This document shows, in pieces, positions 8,202-16,490 of a stretch of DNA of 23,454 bases; positions within the stretch are counted from its first letter, which is position 1, and each line of letters opens with the position of its first letter. The notes beneath the pieces were generated by a model. The model did no database searches. It had not been told where the DNA came from and worked only from the letters and a program-made list of their open reading frames with translations. Position numbers and translations under genes: made by a program. Source of the DNA: CAYGVT01 sp964353355 (GTDB lineage: Archaea > Thermoplasmatota > DTKX01 > GCA-020343715); NCBI GenBank assembly GCA_964353355.1, contig CAYGVT010000088.1, positions 1 through 23,454 on the forward strand, written 5' to 3'.

Positions 8202-11200
8202 ATGGGGTCCTTTGCGTCGACAGTGCGGTACTGCGTCCTGCTCTCGCTGTCCCTGAACCTCCTGCTCCCCGCCGATGCCATCGGGAGTTCCAGCTGGCAC
8301 GAGGGGGGTGCCGAGTTCGCGGGGGGGCAATCCTCGGGCGTCGATGTGAGCGAGGGGAGCGTCCAGCTGGACCGCGCGGACCCCGCGGCCGGCAACTGGA
8401 CTAAGCTGGGCGACGGGGTCCCGTCCATCAGCCTGCACGAGCCCTTCTACAATCCCGCCTCGGGGCAGCTCCTCGTGCCTGGTCAGATGGGCTGGCTGTG
8501 GCGCTACGACCTTGAGCTCGACCGGTGGTCCTCCGAGCTCCTGCGGAACATGCCCCACTGCTGGGGGGAGATGGTGTTCGATAGCGATGCCCAGAGGTTC
8601 ATCCTATTCGGTTCAAGATGGTGGGACAGGGGCAGTTACTCATTCTGCAACGAGACTTGGGTACTGGACGTGGAGGACTGTACATGGACGAACGTGACCA
8701 AGCGCGTCGCCCCCTCGCCGCGAGAGGACCTCGAGATGGCCCTCGACGAGGTCAACCGCGTCGTTGTTCTGTTCGGCGGATATCGCTATGGGTCCTTGGG
8801 CGAGACCTGGTCGCTCGACCTCGCGACCCTCAACTGGTCCAGGGTCATCACGACGCCAGAGCCATCAAGGCGAGACGACCACCACATGGTATACGATCCG
8901 GATGCCAAGCTCTGCATCCTGCACGGTGGCCACTACGGTCAGAACCCTGATCCCCAGAGCGGTACCTGGGCGTTCAATGCCAGCAACGGTACCTGGTCGA
9001 TGTTCGAGTTCGGCGATGTCTGGCCTTACGAACGCTACGATCGCCAGCAGATGGTCTACGACCGTTCGACGGACCTCATCGTCCTGTTCGAGGGAACGAG
9101 GACCTGGACCTTCAACTGCACTGTCGGCGAGTGGACGCGTATGGCACCGACGGTGGAGCCTGCCGTCGCCGACTTCGAGATGACCTACAGTGACGCGGCT
9201 GGCGTGACAGTGCTCTTCGGGAGGAACGAGACGGACTACATGCGGAACGCGGTTTGGACCTACGACTGCACGAACGACGAGTGGACCGAGGTCGCGCTCA
9301 GGGAGCTACCGATCCCCAAGATGTACGACTCCGTCTCCTTCGACAGGGTCAACGGCAAGGCCGTCGTGTACGGGGGGTACTACGAGTACTACGACGCATC
9401 GGCCGAGACCTGGAGCTATGACATGAGGACGAACGAATGGACCAGGATGCGACCGGCGAAGACCCCCTTGCCCCTCATCTACCACGGCATGACCTACGAT
9501 TCAAAGGAGGGCGTTCACGTCCTGTTCGGCGGGGCGTCCGAGAGGTACGTCTGGTACACCAACGATACGTGGAGTTACAATCTCACGAAGGACTCTTGGA
9601 CCAACGTGACGACTGCCAATTCCCCACCGGCACGCACCAGCGGTGCGCTTGCCTTCGATGAGGGGGAGGGCGTCGTCGTGCTCTTCGGCGGCAACCTGTG
9701 GAACAGCACCAAGCCGATGGACACGTGGAAGCTCGACACCGCGACCAGGACCTGGACGGAGATAGTGACCGGGGAGCGCCCACCTTCCAGGGATTACCGG
9801 ACCGTCTACGACCGCGCCAACCGCCGCATCGTGGCGTTCAGCGGGCCTGACCTGCGGTGGTTCGCATGGACCCAGTGGAGGAACTACAACTACACCGAGG
9901 TGTGGGCGCTCGATGTGGCCAACGGCACCTGGACCAACTGCTCGCCCCCGGACAGCCCCCTCTCACGGGAGGGGTTCGCCGTGGCCTACGACGAGGTCCG
10001 GGGAGAGACGCTCCTCTTCGGAGGGTCCCATCGGTCCTACGACTTCGAGAAGGAGGGGTGGGTCTACATCTACGAGAACCTCTCGTGGAGCTACAACCTC
10101 TCGGAGCGAGAGTGGACATCGACCGCCCTCACAGGGCCATTGGTGAGGCGCGAGGAGTGCTCCATTGGCCAAGACAGCGCCACCGGCGCCATGTTCATCA
10201 TCACTGGATGGTACCGTGACTTCCCCGACTCTCTCGCCACACAGCGGTTCGCCGGGGACGTCTGGGCGAGCAACCTGAGCACCTTCCTCGAAAATGGAAC
10301 TTACACCTCGGCACCGCGGGACACGGGGGGCGAGGCCTTCTTCGGGTGGCTGGTGTGCAACGCCACGACCGATGCCGATACCTGGCTTGGACTGCAGCTC
10401 AGGGGAGCGAACTCGTCCGGGAACCTCACGACCCATCCCTTCATCGGCCCTGATGGGACCTCACGGACCTACTACCCCGGTGGCACATCGCGGTTGGACC
10501 CGGCGCTCAACGGCAGCCGATGGGTCCAGTACAGGGCCGAGCTGCGCACTTACAACCCTCTCATGAGCCCGAGCCTGCTCAACGTCACGGTGGGCTACAA
10601 CCTGCGCCACACCGTGAGGGCGGTGTCGCCCGCGGGCGGCGAGACCTGGGCCGGACCTCGCACGTTCTCGTGGGAGGCTGATGACAGGGACAACGACGCG
10701 CTCACCTTCGATGTCCTCCTGGTCAACGCGACCGCGCGGCTACGTATCGGAGCCGGCCTCCCGGACGACTCCCGCTCGGTCGATTTCGACCTCGTCAACG
10801 TGGCGGACGGGACGTACTGGATGCTCGTCGAGGCCCACGACGACGACCTCGACATCCCGCTCTGGAGCAACGCGACGTCCGGGGAGTTCACGGTCCTGGA
10901 TACCCCCCCGACGGTCGAGCTGCTGTCGCCGTCGAACGGCGCCATCGTAAGGTCGCCCATCGTCAAGCTCATGTGGAACGGGTCGGACGTGGACGGCAAC
11001 TCCCTCTTCTACCGGGTGCTCGTCTCCGATGTGCAGTTCCAGCCCTCCTCGCCGCCGTCGACCTGGACCTCGACCTCGGCCAGGGCGCTCGAGGTCGGCC
11101 CCCTCGAGGACGGCAAGACCTATTACTGGACGGTCATCCCCTTCGATGGCAGGGTCGAGGGGCTCGTGGTCCAGATATGGAGCTTCACCGTGGCCATCCC

Positions 11201-12497
11201 CAAGAACACGCCGCCCTCGGTCATCCTCCTGTCGCCGGACGATGGCGCCGTCACGACCAAGGGCACAATCGAGCTGAGGTGGGACGCCACGGACGCCGAC
11301 GGGGACCCCCTGAGCTTCCAGGTCTACGTCTCGACCGTGCCCTTCGACGTGAGCGGCCCGCCGGTCCCCATCGCATCGACACTGGCGACCTCCTACACGC
11401 TCACTGAGCTGACCGACCGGGCGACCTATTACTGGACCGTGATCGCCGACGATTCGAACGGCAGCCGCTACGGTCCCTACCCCTGGAGGTTCCTCGTGCA
11501 GCTCCCCCCCGTGAACCACCCGCCCGTGGCCGGGCTGCTCTCGCCGGTCGACGGCTCGACCGTGAGCACGACCAGCGTACGGCTGGAATGGACGGGCTCC
11601 GACCCCGACGGGGACCTCATCACCTTCTTCCTGGTCCTCTCGCTGACCCCCTTCGACCCGGCCACGCCACCACCATTCCTGACCTCGACCATGACCCGTT
11701 CGTTCGTCGCCTCCGACCTCGTCGACGGAGCCACCTACCACTGGACGGTCGTCCCCCACGACGGGAGGACCAATGGCACTGCACCGGTGGTCCAGAGCTT
11801 CAAAGTGATGCTCCCGCCGCCACCGAACGTCGCGCCCCGGTTCGCAAGCGTCCCCCCCACGGAGGCCACCGTGGGCACACAGCTCGTCCACCAGCTCGCC
11901 GCGAGCGACGAGGACGGTGATGCGCTGACTTTCATGTTGCTCGATGCGCCTGCAGGGATGGAACTCGACGCCTCCTCGGGTCGGTTGGAGTGGACGCCCG
12001 CATCCGACCAGATGGGCGACAATCACGTGGTTGTCCGGGTCACGGATGGAAGGGGGGGCATGACGGACCAATCGTTCACCATCCATGTCGAGGCCGTGCC
12101 CGTACCGCCCCATACGCGACCGTGGTGCCGGATCTCCCTGCCCACGAACGGTTCCACGGTCAAGGGGCGCCTGACGGTCAACGGCACCACTGGCCCAGGC
12201 AGCATGGCGGTCGCGCTCGCCGAGGTCAGCGTCGATGGCGGCGATTGGCTCGCGGCCACAGGCATCGGCAACTGGACCTTCCTGCTGGACACGTCCAAGC
12301 TGGCCAATGGGGAGCACACGCTGAGCGCGCGGGCGTTCGACGGCACGGACCACTCCGAGGTCGTGTCGGTGCATCTCACCGTCGACAACAAGAAGAAGGC
12401 CCACAGGATACCGGGCCTGGAGGGCATCGTCGCATCGGTGGCCCTGGCCTTGGCCGCGTTGACTCTGGCACGCGACCGACCATACCGAAAGGGCTAA
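8202..12497 (+). CDS. Giant cell-surface protein: Kelch propeller, fibronectin/Ig-like repeats, C-terminal TM
   Basis: 1431 aa. A signal peptide-like start (VLLSLSLNLLLPADA, about 11-26) precedes about ten Kelch-type repeats between residues 95 and 665. Each has the pattern YD....-VVLFGG-...-TW.YD...-W..., predicting one or two beta-propellers. From about 803 there are four fibronectin-like modules with recurring LLSP.DG.....LRW.ATD.DGD...F and YYWTV..DDG signatures. A putative-Ig (He_PIG/cadherin-like) domain at about 1209-1298 and a final Ig-like domain at about 1302-1395 follow. A C-terminal hydrophobic helix (about 1404-1424) ends with RDRPYRKG. Many N-x-S/T sequons suggest N-glycosylation. 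Likely an outward-facing adhesin or carbohydrate-binding envelope protein; the ligand is unknown. Confidence 0.88.
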   Translation: MGSFASTVRYCVLLSLSLNLLLPADAIGSSSWHEGGAEFAGGQSSGVDVSEGSVQLDRADPAAGNWTKLGDGVPSISLHEPFYNPASGQLLVPGQMGWLWRYDLELDRWSSELLRNMPHCWGEMVFDSDAQRFILFGSRWWDRGSYSFCNETWVLDVEDCTWTNVTKRVAPSPREDLEMALDEVNRVVVLFGGYRYGSLGETWSLDLATLNWSRVITTPEPSRRDDHHMVYDPDAKLCILHGGHYGQNPDPQSGTWAFNASNGTWSMFEFGDVWPYERYDRQQMVYDRSTDLIVLFEGTRTWTFNCTVGEWTRMAPTVEPAVADFEMTYSDAAGVTVLFGRNETDYMRNAVWTYDCTNDEWTEVALRELPIPKMYDSVSFDRVNGKAVVYGGYYEYYDASAETWSYDMRTNEWTRMRPAKTPLPLIYHGMTYDSKEGVHVLFGGASERYVWYTNDTWSYNLTKDSWTNVTTANSPPARTSGALAFDEGEGVVVLFGGNLWNSTKPMDTWKLDTATRTWTEIVTGERPPSRDYRTVYDRANRRIVAFSGPDLRWFAWTQWRNYNYTEVWALDVANGTWTNCSPPDSPLSREGFAVAYDEVRGETLLFGGSHRSYDFEKEGWVYIYENLSWSYNLSEREWTSTALTGPLVRREECSIGQDSATGAMFIITGWYRDFPDSLATQRFAGDVWASNLSTFLENGTYTSAPRDTGGEAFFGWLVCNATTDADTWLGLQLRGANSSGNLTTHPFIGPDGTSRTYYPGGTSRLDPALNGSRWVQYRAELRTYNPLMSPSLLNVTVGYNLRHTVRAVSPAGGETWAGPRTFSWEADDRDNDALTFDVLLVNATARLRIGAGLPDDSRSVDFDLVNVADGTYWMLVEAHDDDLDIPLWSNATSGEFTVLDTPPTVELLSPSNGAIVRSPIVKLMWNGSDVDGNSLFYRVLVSDVQFQPSSPPSTWTSTSARALEVGPLEDGKTYYWTVIPFDGRVEGLVVQIWSFTVAIPKNTPPSVILLSPDDGAVTTKGTIELRWDATDADGDPLSFQVYVSTVPFDVSGPPVPIASTLATSYTLTELTDRATYYWTVIADDSNGSRYGPYPWRFLVQLPPVNHPPVAGLLSPVDGSTVSTTSVRLEWTGSDPDGDLITFFLVLSLTPFDPATPPPFLTSTMTRSFVASDLVDGATYHWTVVPHDGRTNGTAPVVQSFKVMLPPPPNVAPRFASVPPTEATVGTQLVHQLAASDEDGDALTFMLLDAPAGMELDASSGRLEWTPASDQMGDNHVVVRVTDGRGGMTDQSFTIHVEAVPVPPHTRPWCRISLPTNGSTVKGRLTVNGTTGPGSMAVALAEVSVDGGDWLAATGIGNWTFLLDTSKLANGEHTLSARAFDGTDHSEVVSVHLTVDNKKKAHRIPGLEGIVASVALALAALTLARDRPYRKG

Positions 12498-12500
12498 AAC
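12494..12500 (+). promoter_or_regulatory. Possible TATA box of the beta-helix gene, overlapping the upstream stop codon
   Basis: CTAAAAC is centred 26 nt before the ATG at 12523 and includes the TAA stop of the Kelch gene. The 25-bp gap between the genes also allows read-through, so the gene could be expressed from its own promoter, from the upstream transcript, or both. Confidence 0.45.
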
Positions 12501-12522
12501 CCTGCCGCGGCATCACGCCAGC

Positions 12523-14799
12523 ATGTCCGACATCGGAGCCCAGGCCCCAAGGGCCATAAAGCGCAGCGCCGCGCTGGCCGTCATCGCCCTCGCTGCCACC
12601 GCGCTCGCGGTGGTCCTCCTCTCCCACGGCTCGGACGCCGCGACCGTCATCGACACGCCGCTCACCGTCACTGGCACGACCTCGTGGGCCGGCGGCACCG
12701 TCGAGGTGCGGGCGGACGTCACCGTCGCCTCTGGCGGCGTGCTCATCGTCATCGATGCCACGGTGCGCATCTATTCCAGCAACGAAACCCCCGTGGGCAT
12801 CACGGTCGAGGAGGGCGGTGCCCTCAACCTGACCGGCGCCGAGCTGGAAGCCGCGCTCCAGCCCTACTACGTCATCTGCTCCGGCGCGCTGGACGCGCGC
12901 AACTCCTCGCTCTCGGGCCTCATGAGCCTTCCCCCGACGGAGGACGTCTACTTCGACGAGGTGGGCGGTCTGGTGCAGGACGGGGGCACGGCCGTCCTGG
13001 ACAACGTGAGCATCGAGGGCGAATCCGCTTGCATGCTCACCGTGTTCGGCGCGACGGTCGAGGCCCACGACCTGCGTCTCACGGGCCAGGGCATCGGCGC
13101 CATGCTCAACCGCGCCGAGGTGTCCTTCACGAACCTCAGGCTCGATGGCTTCACCGTGGGCATCGCCGTGAACGGCTCAACGGTCGACATCGTGGGCGCG
13201 AGCGCGACGGGCTGCGGCAACATCCTCTGGGCGTCCGAGTCCACCATCACGGTCCGCGAGCTGCGCTCCACCGCGGTGGACGCGCACGTCGGCGTCTGGA
13301 ACTGCACCCTCACGATGCGCGCCTCACGCCTGGACGGGGGCTCCGATGGCGTGCTGTCCTACGGCGGCGTCCTCGACATCGAGGGCTGCGCCCTCAACGG
13401 CACCGCGACCGGCATGAGCGTGCAGCTCTCCCGCGGCTCCGTCGTGAACTGCACGGTCCAGGGCGACGCCGGCACCGGCTACGCCCTGTCCGCGCTCGAC
13501 GGCGCCGCGCTCAAGCCGCGGTTCACCTTCGACCGCAACGTCGCGCGCGACTGTGGCGAGGCCGGCGTCCTCGTGATGGACTGCGGCGACGTGTGGGTCA
13601 CGAACGCCACCATCGAGCGGTGCGGCAACGGGCTCTATGCCTCCGGCTCGCGCGTGCACATGGTGGACTCGACCGTCGACGCGTCGGCCGCCTGCACCGA
13701 CGAGAGCTGCGACAACCGCGCGGACGGCACGGGCGCCTGGCTCGAGACGTCCATCCTGTGGCTCGAGGGTTCGACCATCTCGACGAGCGCGGGCTCCGGG
13801 GTCGTCGCCTACTACTCCGACCTCCACGCCACCGGCTCGTCCATCGTCGATGGCGGCGGCGCCGGCGTCTACCTCATCTACGGGGGGATCGCCCTCGACG
13901 GCGCCGTGGTCGCGCGCAACGCGGGCTACGGGCTCGAGGTGCTCGGCTACCCCGTCGACCTAGAGGGGCTGGACGCCACCTGGGGCAACGGGCATGCGGA
14001 CGTGCGGTTCAACGCGACGTGCACGGCCAAGGTCACGGACCAGAGCGGCACGACGCTCGCGCACGCCAACGTCACCGCCACGAGCCGCGGCGAGCCCGTC
14101 GGGCCGTTCATGACCGGCTTCGTCGGCACCACGGCCCCGATGGAGCTGTGCCTGTTCGAGTACACCTTCCCCTCCACGAACGTGTCCTTCGAGCCCTGGT
14201 CGTTCGACGCGAGCTACAAGGGCTTCGCGAACACGACCTCGGCCTCCCTGCCCGAGGACGGCGGCGAGGTCGTCCTGGTCGTCCAGGTCCAGCGGCCCGA
14301 CCTGGTGGTCGAGGGCCTGAAGGCGCCCAGCCGGGTCGAGCGCGAGAGCAGGGTCACGCTCTCCGCGACCGTGCGCAACGTGGGCGCCTTCCGCGCCGAG
14401 AACGTCGTGGTCACGTTCTACTACCGCAACTCCGCCATGTTCACCCGGGTCATCGCCCAGCAGGAGCTGGGCACGCTCGAGCCAGGCGCCTCGGTGCCGG
14501 TCAAGGCGACTTGGGCCCCGGACGCGCCCGGAGATTACAGACTGGCCGCCACGGTGGACCCGGACGGCGAGGTCGAGGAGTCCTCCGAGACCAACAACGA
14601 GCGGTTCCAGGACGCCAAGGTCGTGATGGAGCCCGAATCGCTCACCGAGTCGCCGACGCTCATGGTCGTCATCGTGGTCGCGCTCGTCGCCGGCCTCGTG
14701 GCCTTGATGGTCTGGGAATCGAGGCGCAGGGCGCGCGGGAAGGGGCCCGCGGCCGCCGAGGCGCCCCCGGCGTCGCCGCCTCCGCCGCCATCTCCCTGA
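12523..14799 (+). CDS. Surface-anchored parallel beta-helix protein with CARDB domain and C-terminal TM
   Basis: 758 aa. A hydrophobic N-terminal helix (about 17-33) precedes a long right-handed parallel beta-helix region (about 40-480). It shows short repeats of the type G..V.N.TI..CG.G.....S.......T. (pectate-lyase/NosD-like), with recurring GIAV, GAGV and GLYAS turns. A beta-sandwich segment follows, then a CARDB domain from residue 591 (PDLVVEGLKAP ... VRNVGAFRAENV ... EESSETNNE). A transmembrane helix lies at about 710-733, followed by a basic stretch and a Pro/Ala-rich tail. No polysaccharide lyase catalytic set was identified, so a structural or carbohydrate-binding role is safer than an enzyme name. 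It follows the Kelch gene by 25 bp and is the last of the three-gene surface cluster. Confidence 0.87.
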   Translation: MSDIGAQAPRAIKRSAALAVIALAATALAVVLLSHGSDAATVIDTPLTVTGTTSWAGGTVEVRADVTVASGGVLIVIDATVRIYSSNETPVGITVEEGGALNLTGAELEAALQPYYVICSGALDARNSSLSGLMSLPPTEDVYFDEVGGLVQDGGTAVLDNVSIEGESACMLTVFGATVEAHDLRLTGQGIGAMLNRAEVSFTNLRLDGFTVGIAVNGSTVDIVGASATGCGNILWASESTITVRELRSTAVDAHVGVWNCTLTMRASRLDGGSDGVLSYGGVLDIEGCALNGTATGMSVQLSRGSVVNCTVQGDAGTGYALSALDGAALKPRFTFDRNVARDCGEAGVLVMDCGDVWVTNATIERCGNGLYASGSRVHMVDSTVDASAACTDESCDNRADGTGAWLETSILWLEGSTISTSAGSGVVAYYSDLHATGSSIVDGGGAGVYLIYGGIALDGAVVARNAGYGLEVLGYPVDLEGLDATWGNGHADVRFNATCTAKVTDQSGTTLAHANVTATSRGEPVGPFMTGFVGTTAPMELCLFEYTFPSTNVSFEPWSFDASYKGFANTTSASLPEDGGEVVLVVQVQRPDLVVEGLKAPSRVERESRVTLSATVRNVGAFRAENVVVTFYYRNSAMFTRVIAQQELGTLEPGASVPVKATWAPDAPGDYRLAATVDPDGEVEESSETNNERFQDAKVVMEPESLTESPTLMVVIVVALVAGLVALMVWESRRRARGKGPAAAEAPPASPPPPPSP

Positions 14800-14890
14800 C
14801 CGCGCCGTGCAATCGATGCAGCCCAACTCCTGTTCGCGGAGGCGGTGAGGATATCGTGCCATGGCCGCAATGCTGCGCCACGGGTCACGC

Positions 14891-16285
14891 TCAGCGCGCG
14901 GGGTATGGGCCGCGGGACCCCTTGGTCCCCCACCGGTGCGCTCCCTGACCATCGTCCCCCACCGAGCGGCCCTTGCCGAGCAACCACCGCCACAGGGGCT
15001 CGTAGACGACATGGCGCCCGTCAACCTCCTCCGCGCCCTCGTGGTCCCAGGTGAGCACGAGGAGGTCATCGCACCCGAGCTCGTCCGATGCCTTGAGAAG
15101 TGCGCCCAGCTCGCGCTCCTTCACGCCGAACGCGGCCACATCGTAGCAGCACTGGATGAGCTGGACCACGTCCGTGTCCCGCCTCACGACGAAGTCGACC
15201 TCCTTGCCGAAGGGGTCCCTCCAGTAGAGGACCTCCGTGAGCCTGTCCTCGAGGCTCGTCCTCAGGAGCTCGAGGGCGGTGACGCACTCCATCCTCCGGC
15301 CGAGGTCCTGGGAGGACCGGCCCCCCGCCTGCAACGAGAGCCCCGGGTCAATCGGATAGACCTTGGGAAGGCTCCGGATGTGCTCCCTCCGGGACCGGTT
15401 GTACGCCCTCAGCGGATGGATGATGAAGGCGTCCTCCAGGTAGCCGAAGTACTCGTAGAGCGTGTTCTTGCTCACCCGGATGCCCAAGGACGCCAGGTGG
15501 TTCCTGTACTTGTGGACGGAGAACTCTCCGCCGATCGACGTGAGCAGGTCGGACAGGAGCCTGCGCATCAGTGCGATGTTCCTCAGGCCGTGGCGCTCCA
15601 CGACGTCCCTCATGAGCATGAGCTCCACGTACTCCCTGAGCGTGTTCATCCTCGAGGGCCCATCCTCCATCAGCACGACCTCAGGGAAGCCGCCGTACGT
15701 CATGTACTCGCGCAGCTCCCCCAGGACGGCCGCCCGCTGGTCGTAGGACGGTGCAGATCCCGGGTCAAGCCCCCTCGCCCTCAGGGCCTCCCTGAACGAG
15801 AACGGCAGCAGCGTGAACGTCAGGCTCCTCCCCCTCATCACGGTCGCCACCTCGGTGGACAGCAGCCTCGACGACGAGCCCGTGATGTACACCCGGACGC
15901 CCTCGGTGTCGATGATGCGCCGGACGAACCTCTCCCACCCGTCGATTGCCTGGACCTCGTCGAGGAAGACATGGACTACCTGGCCCTCGACCCTCGGGGA
16001 CGATTCCCTGAACGCGCGCCAGATCGCATCGAGGGTGGTCGCGTCGGACGGCGCGAGCCTGTCGTCCTCGAGGTTCAGAAAGAGGGTGGGAGGCCCCTTG
16101 TCGCCCGACCTCAGCTCCCTGAGCCGCTGGTAGAGGAAGTATGTCTTCCCTGTCCGCCGGGGCCCGATTATCGTCACGCATTTCTTGGGCGCGGGGAACC
16201 TGAACCTCATCTCCCTGGGCACCGGCTCGGGGACCTCGAGGTCCAAGTAGTACCTGACAATCTCCTCTATGCGTGGCTCAGGCAT
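14891..16285 (-). CDS. Orphan archaeal ATPase, AAA_14 plus DUF4143
   Basis: 464 aa. Walker A GPRRTGKT at 41-48, Walker B VFLDEVQ at 106-112 and a sensor-like ITGSSS at 134-139 define the AAA_14 domain. A helical/winged-helix middle (YGGFPEVV at 197-204, then about 215-285) leads to a C-terminal DUF4143 domain with GKEVDFVV at 360-367. In a PD-(D/E)XK reading the following strand has LIQCC in place of E-x-K, so nuclease activity is doubtful. These ATPases are numerous in archaeal genomes and have no settled function. The ATG at 16285 is chosen because a TATA box lies 26 nt upstream and a large dyad surrounds it. The gene is convergent with the beta-helix gene (91-bp gap) and less GC-rich than the left-hand genes. 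Confidence 0.88.
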   Translation of the reverse strand: MPEPRIEEIVRYYLDLEVPEPVPREMRFRFPAPKKCVTIIGPRRTGKTYFLYQRLRELRSGDKGPPTLFLNLEDDRLAPSDATTLDAIWRAFRESSPRVEGQVVHVFLDEVQAIDGWERFVRRIIDTEGVRVYITGSSSRLLSTEVATVMRGRSLTFTLLPFSFREALRARGLDPGSAPSYDQRAAVLGELREYMTYGGFPEVVLMEDGPSRMNTLREYVELMLMRDVVERHGLRNIALMRRLLSDLLTSIGGEFSVHKYRNHLASLGIRVSKNTLYEYFGYLEDAFIIHPLRAYNRSRREHIRSLPKVYPIDPGLSLQAGGRSSQDLGRRMECVTALELLRTSLEDRLTEVLYWRDPFGKEVDFVVRRDTDVVQLIQCCYDVAAFGVKERELGALLKASDELGCDDLLVLTWDHEGAEEVDGRHVVYEPLWRWLLGKGRSVGDDGQGAHRWGTKGSRGPYPAR

Positions 16286-16338
16286 GGTTACCCATATAGG
16301 GAAAGAAATATAAATAGTTTCCCATCATGGAGAACCAT
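16284..16338. promoter_or_regulatory. 55-bp interrupted dyad centred on the TATA box of the DUF4143 ATPase
   Basis: Three arm pairs share one centre at base 16311. ATGGTT (16284-16289) pairs with AACCAT (16333-16338). CCCAT (16291-16295) pairs with ATGGA (16327-16331, 4 of 5). GGGAAA (16299-16304) pairs with TTTCCC (16318-16323). The minus-strand TATA element TTTATATTTC (about 16305-16314) sits in the middle, 26 nt before the ATG. A protein bound here would block TBP/TFB, as expected of a tight repressor site. Confidence 0.7.
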
Positions 16339-16364
16339 TTATATAGTATCCTTGGTACAGAGCA

Positions 16365-16484
16365 TTGCTGTATCCTCTGGTGGACGATACCTTTGTCAAG
16401 GTGGACGGACCTGCCACGGCCTTTGCCAGGGAGCACCGAGGGCCGTACGTACCTGGCGGCTTTTCAAACGACCCTCATTGGTGA
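16365..16484 (+). CDS. Possible small ORF (39 aa), unassigned
   Basis: A plus-strand TATA-like TTTATATA (16338-16345) is followed about 25 nt later by TTG at 16365, which opens a frame to TGA at 16482-16484. An in-frame GTG at 16380 would give 34 aa. The peptide ends PYVPGGFSNDPHW; no family is recognised. The promoter element may simply be the outer arm of the ATPase control region, and the frame may be chance. It ends inside the hairpin that follows the convergent TolB-like gene. Confidence 0.2.
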   Translation: MLYPLVDDTFVKVDGPATAFAREHRGPYVPGGFSNDPHW

Positions 16485-16489
16485 TGAGG
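16473..16489 (-). terminator. Hairpin directly after the TolB-like gene
   Basis: CCTCAT (16473-16478), a 5-base loop and ATGAGG (16484-16489) form a 6-bp stem that begins one base after the minus-strand TGA (16491-16493). There is only a weak T-rich run afterwards (GTTTG), so termination is plausible but not certain. Confidence 0.4.
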
Positions 16490-16490
16490 C

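Noticed and set aside
11450..11459. GATTCGAAC resembling a minus-strand tRNA T-loop
   Set aside because: It is inside the Kelch protein fibronectin region, with no pairing stem or acceptor sequence around it.
10740..12404. 554-codon minus-strand frame opposite the Kelch gene
   Set aside because: Antisense shadow typical of GC-rich codon usage; no family features.
12684..14948. 754-codon plus-strand frame overlapping the beta-helix gene
   Set aside because: It is Arg/His-rich with no hydrophobic segments or motifs; the overlapping frame has signal, CARDB and TM features.
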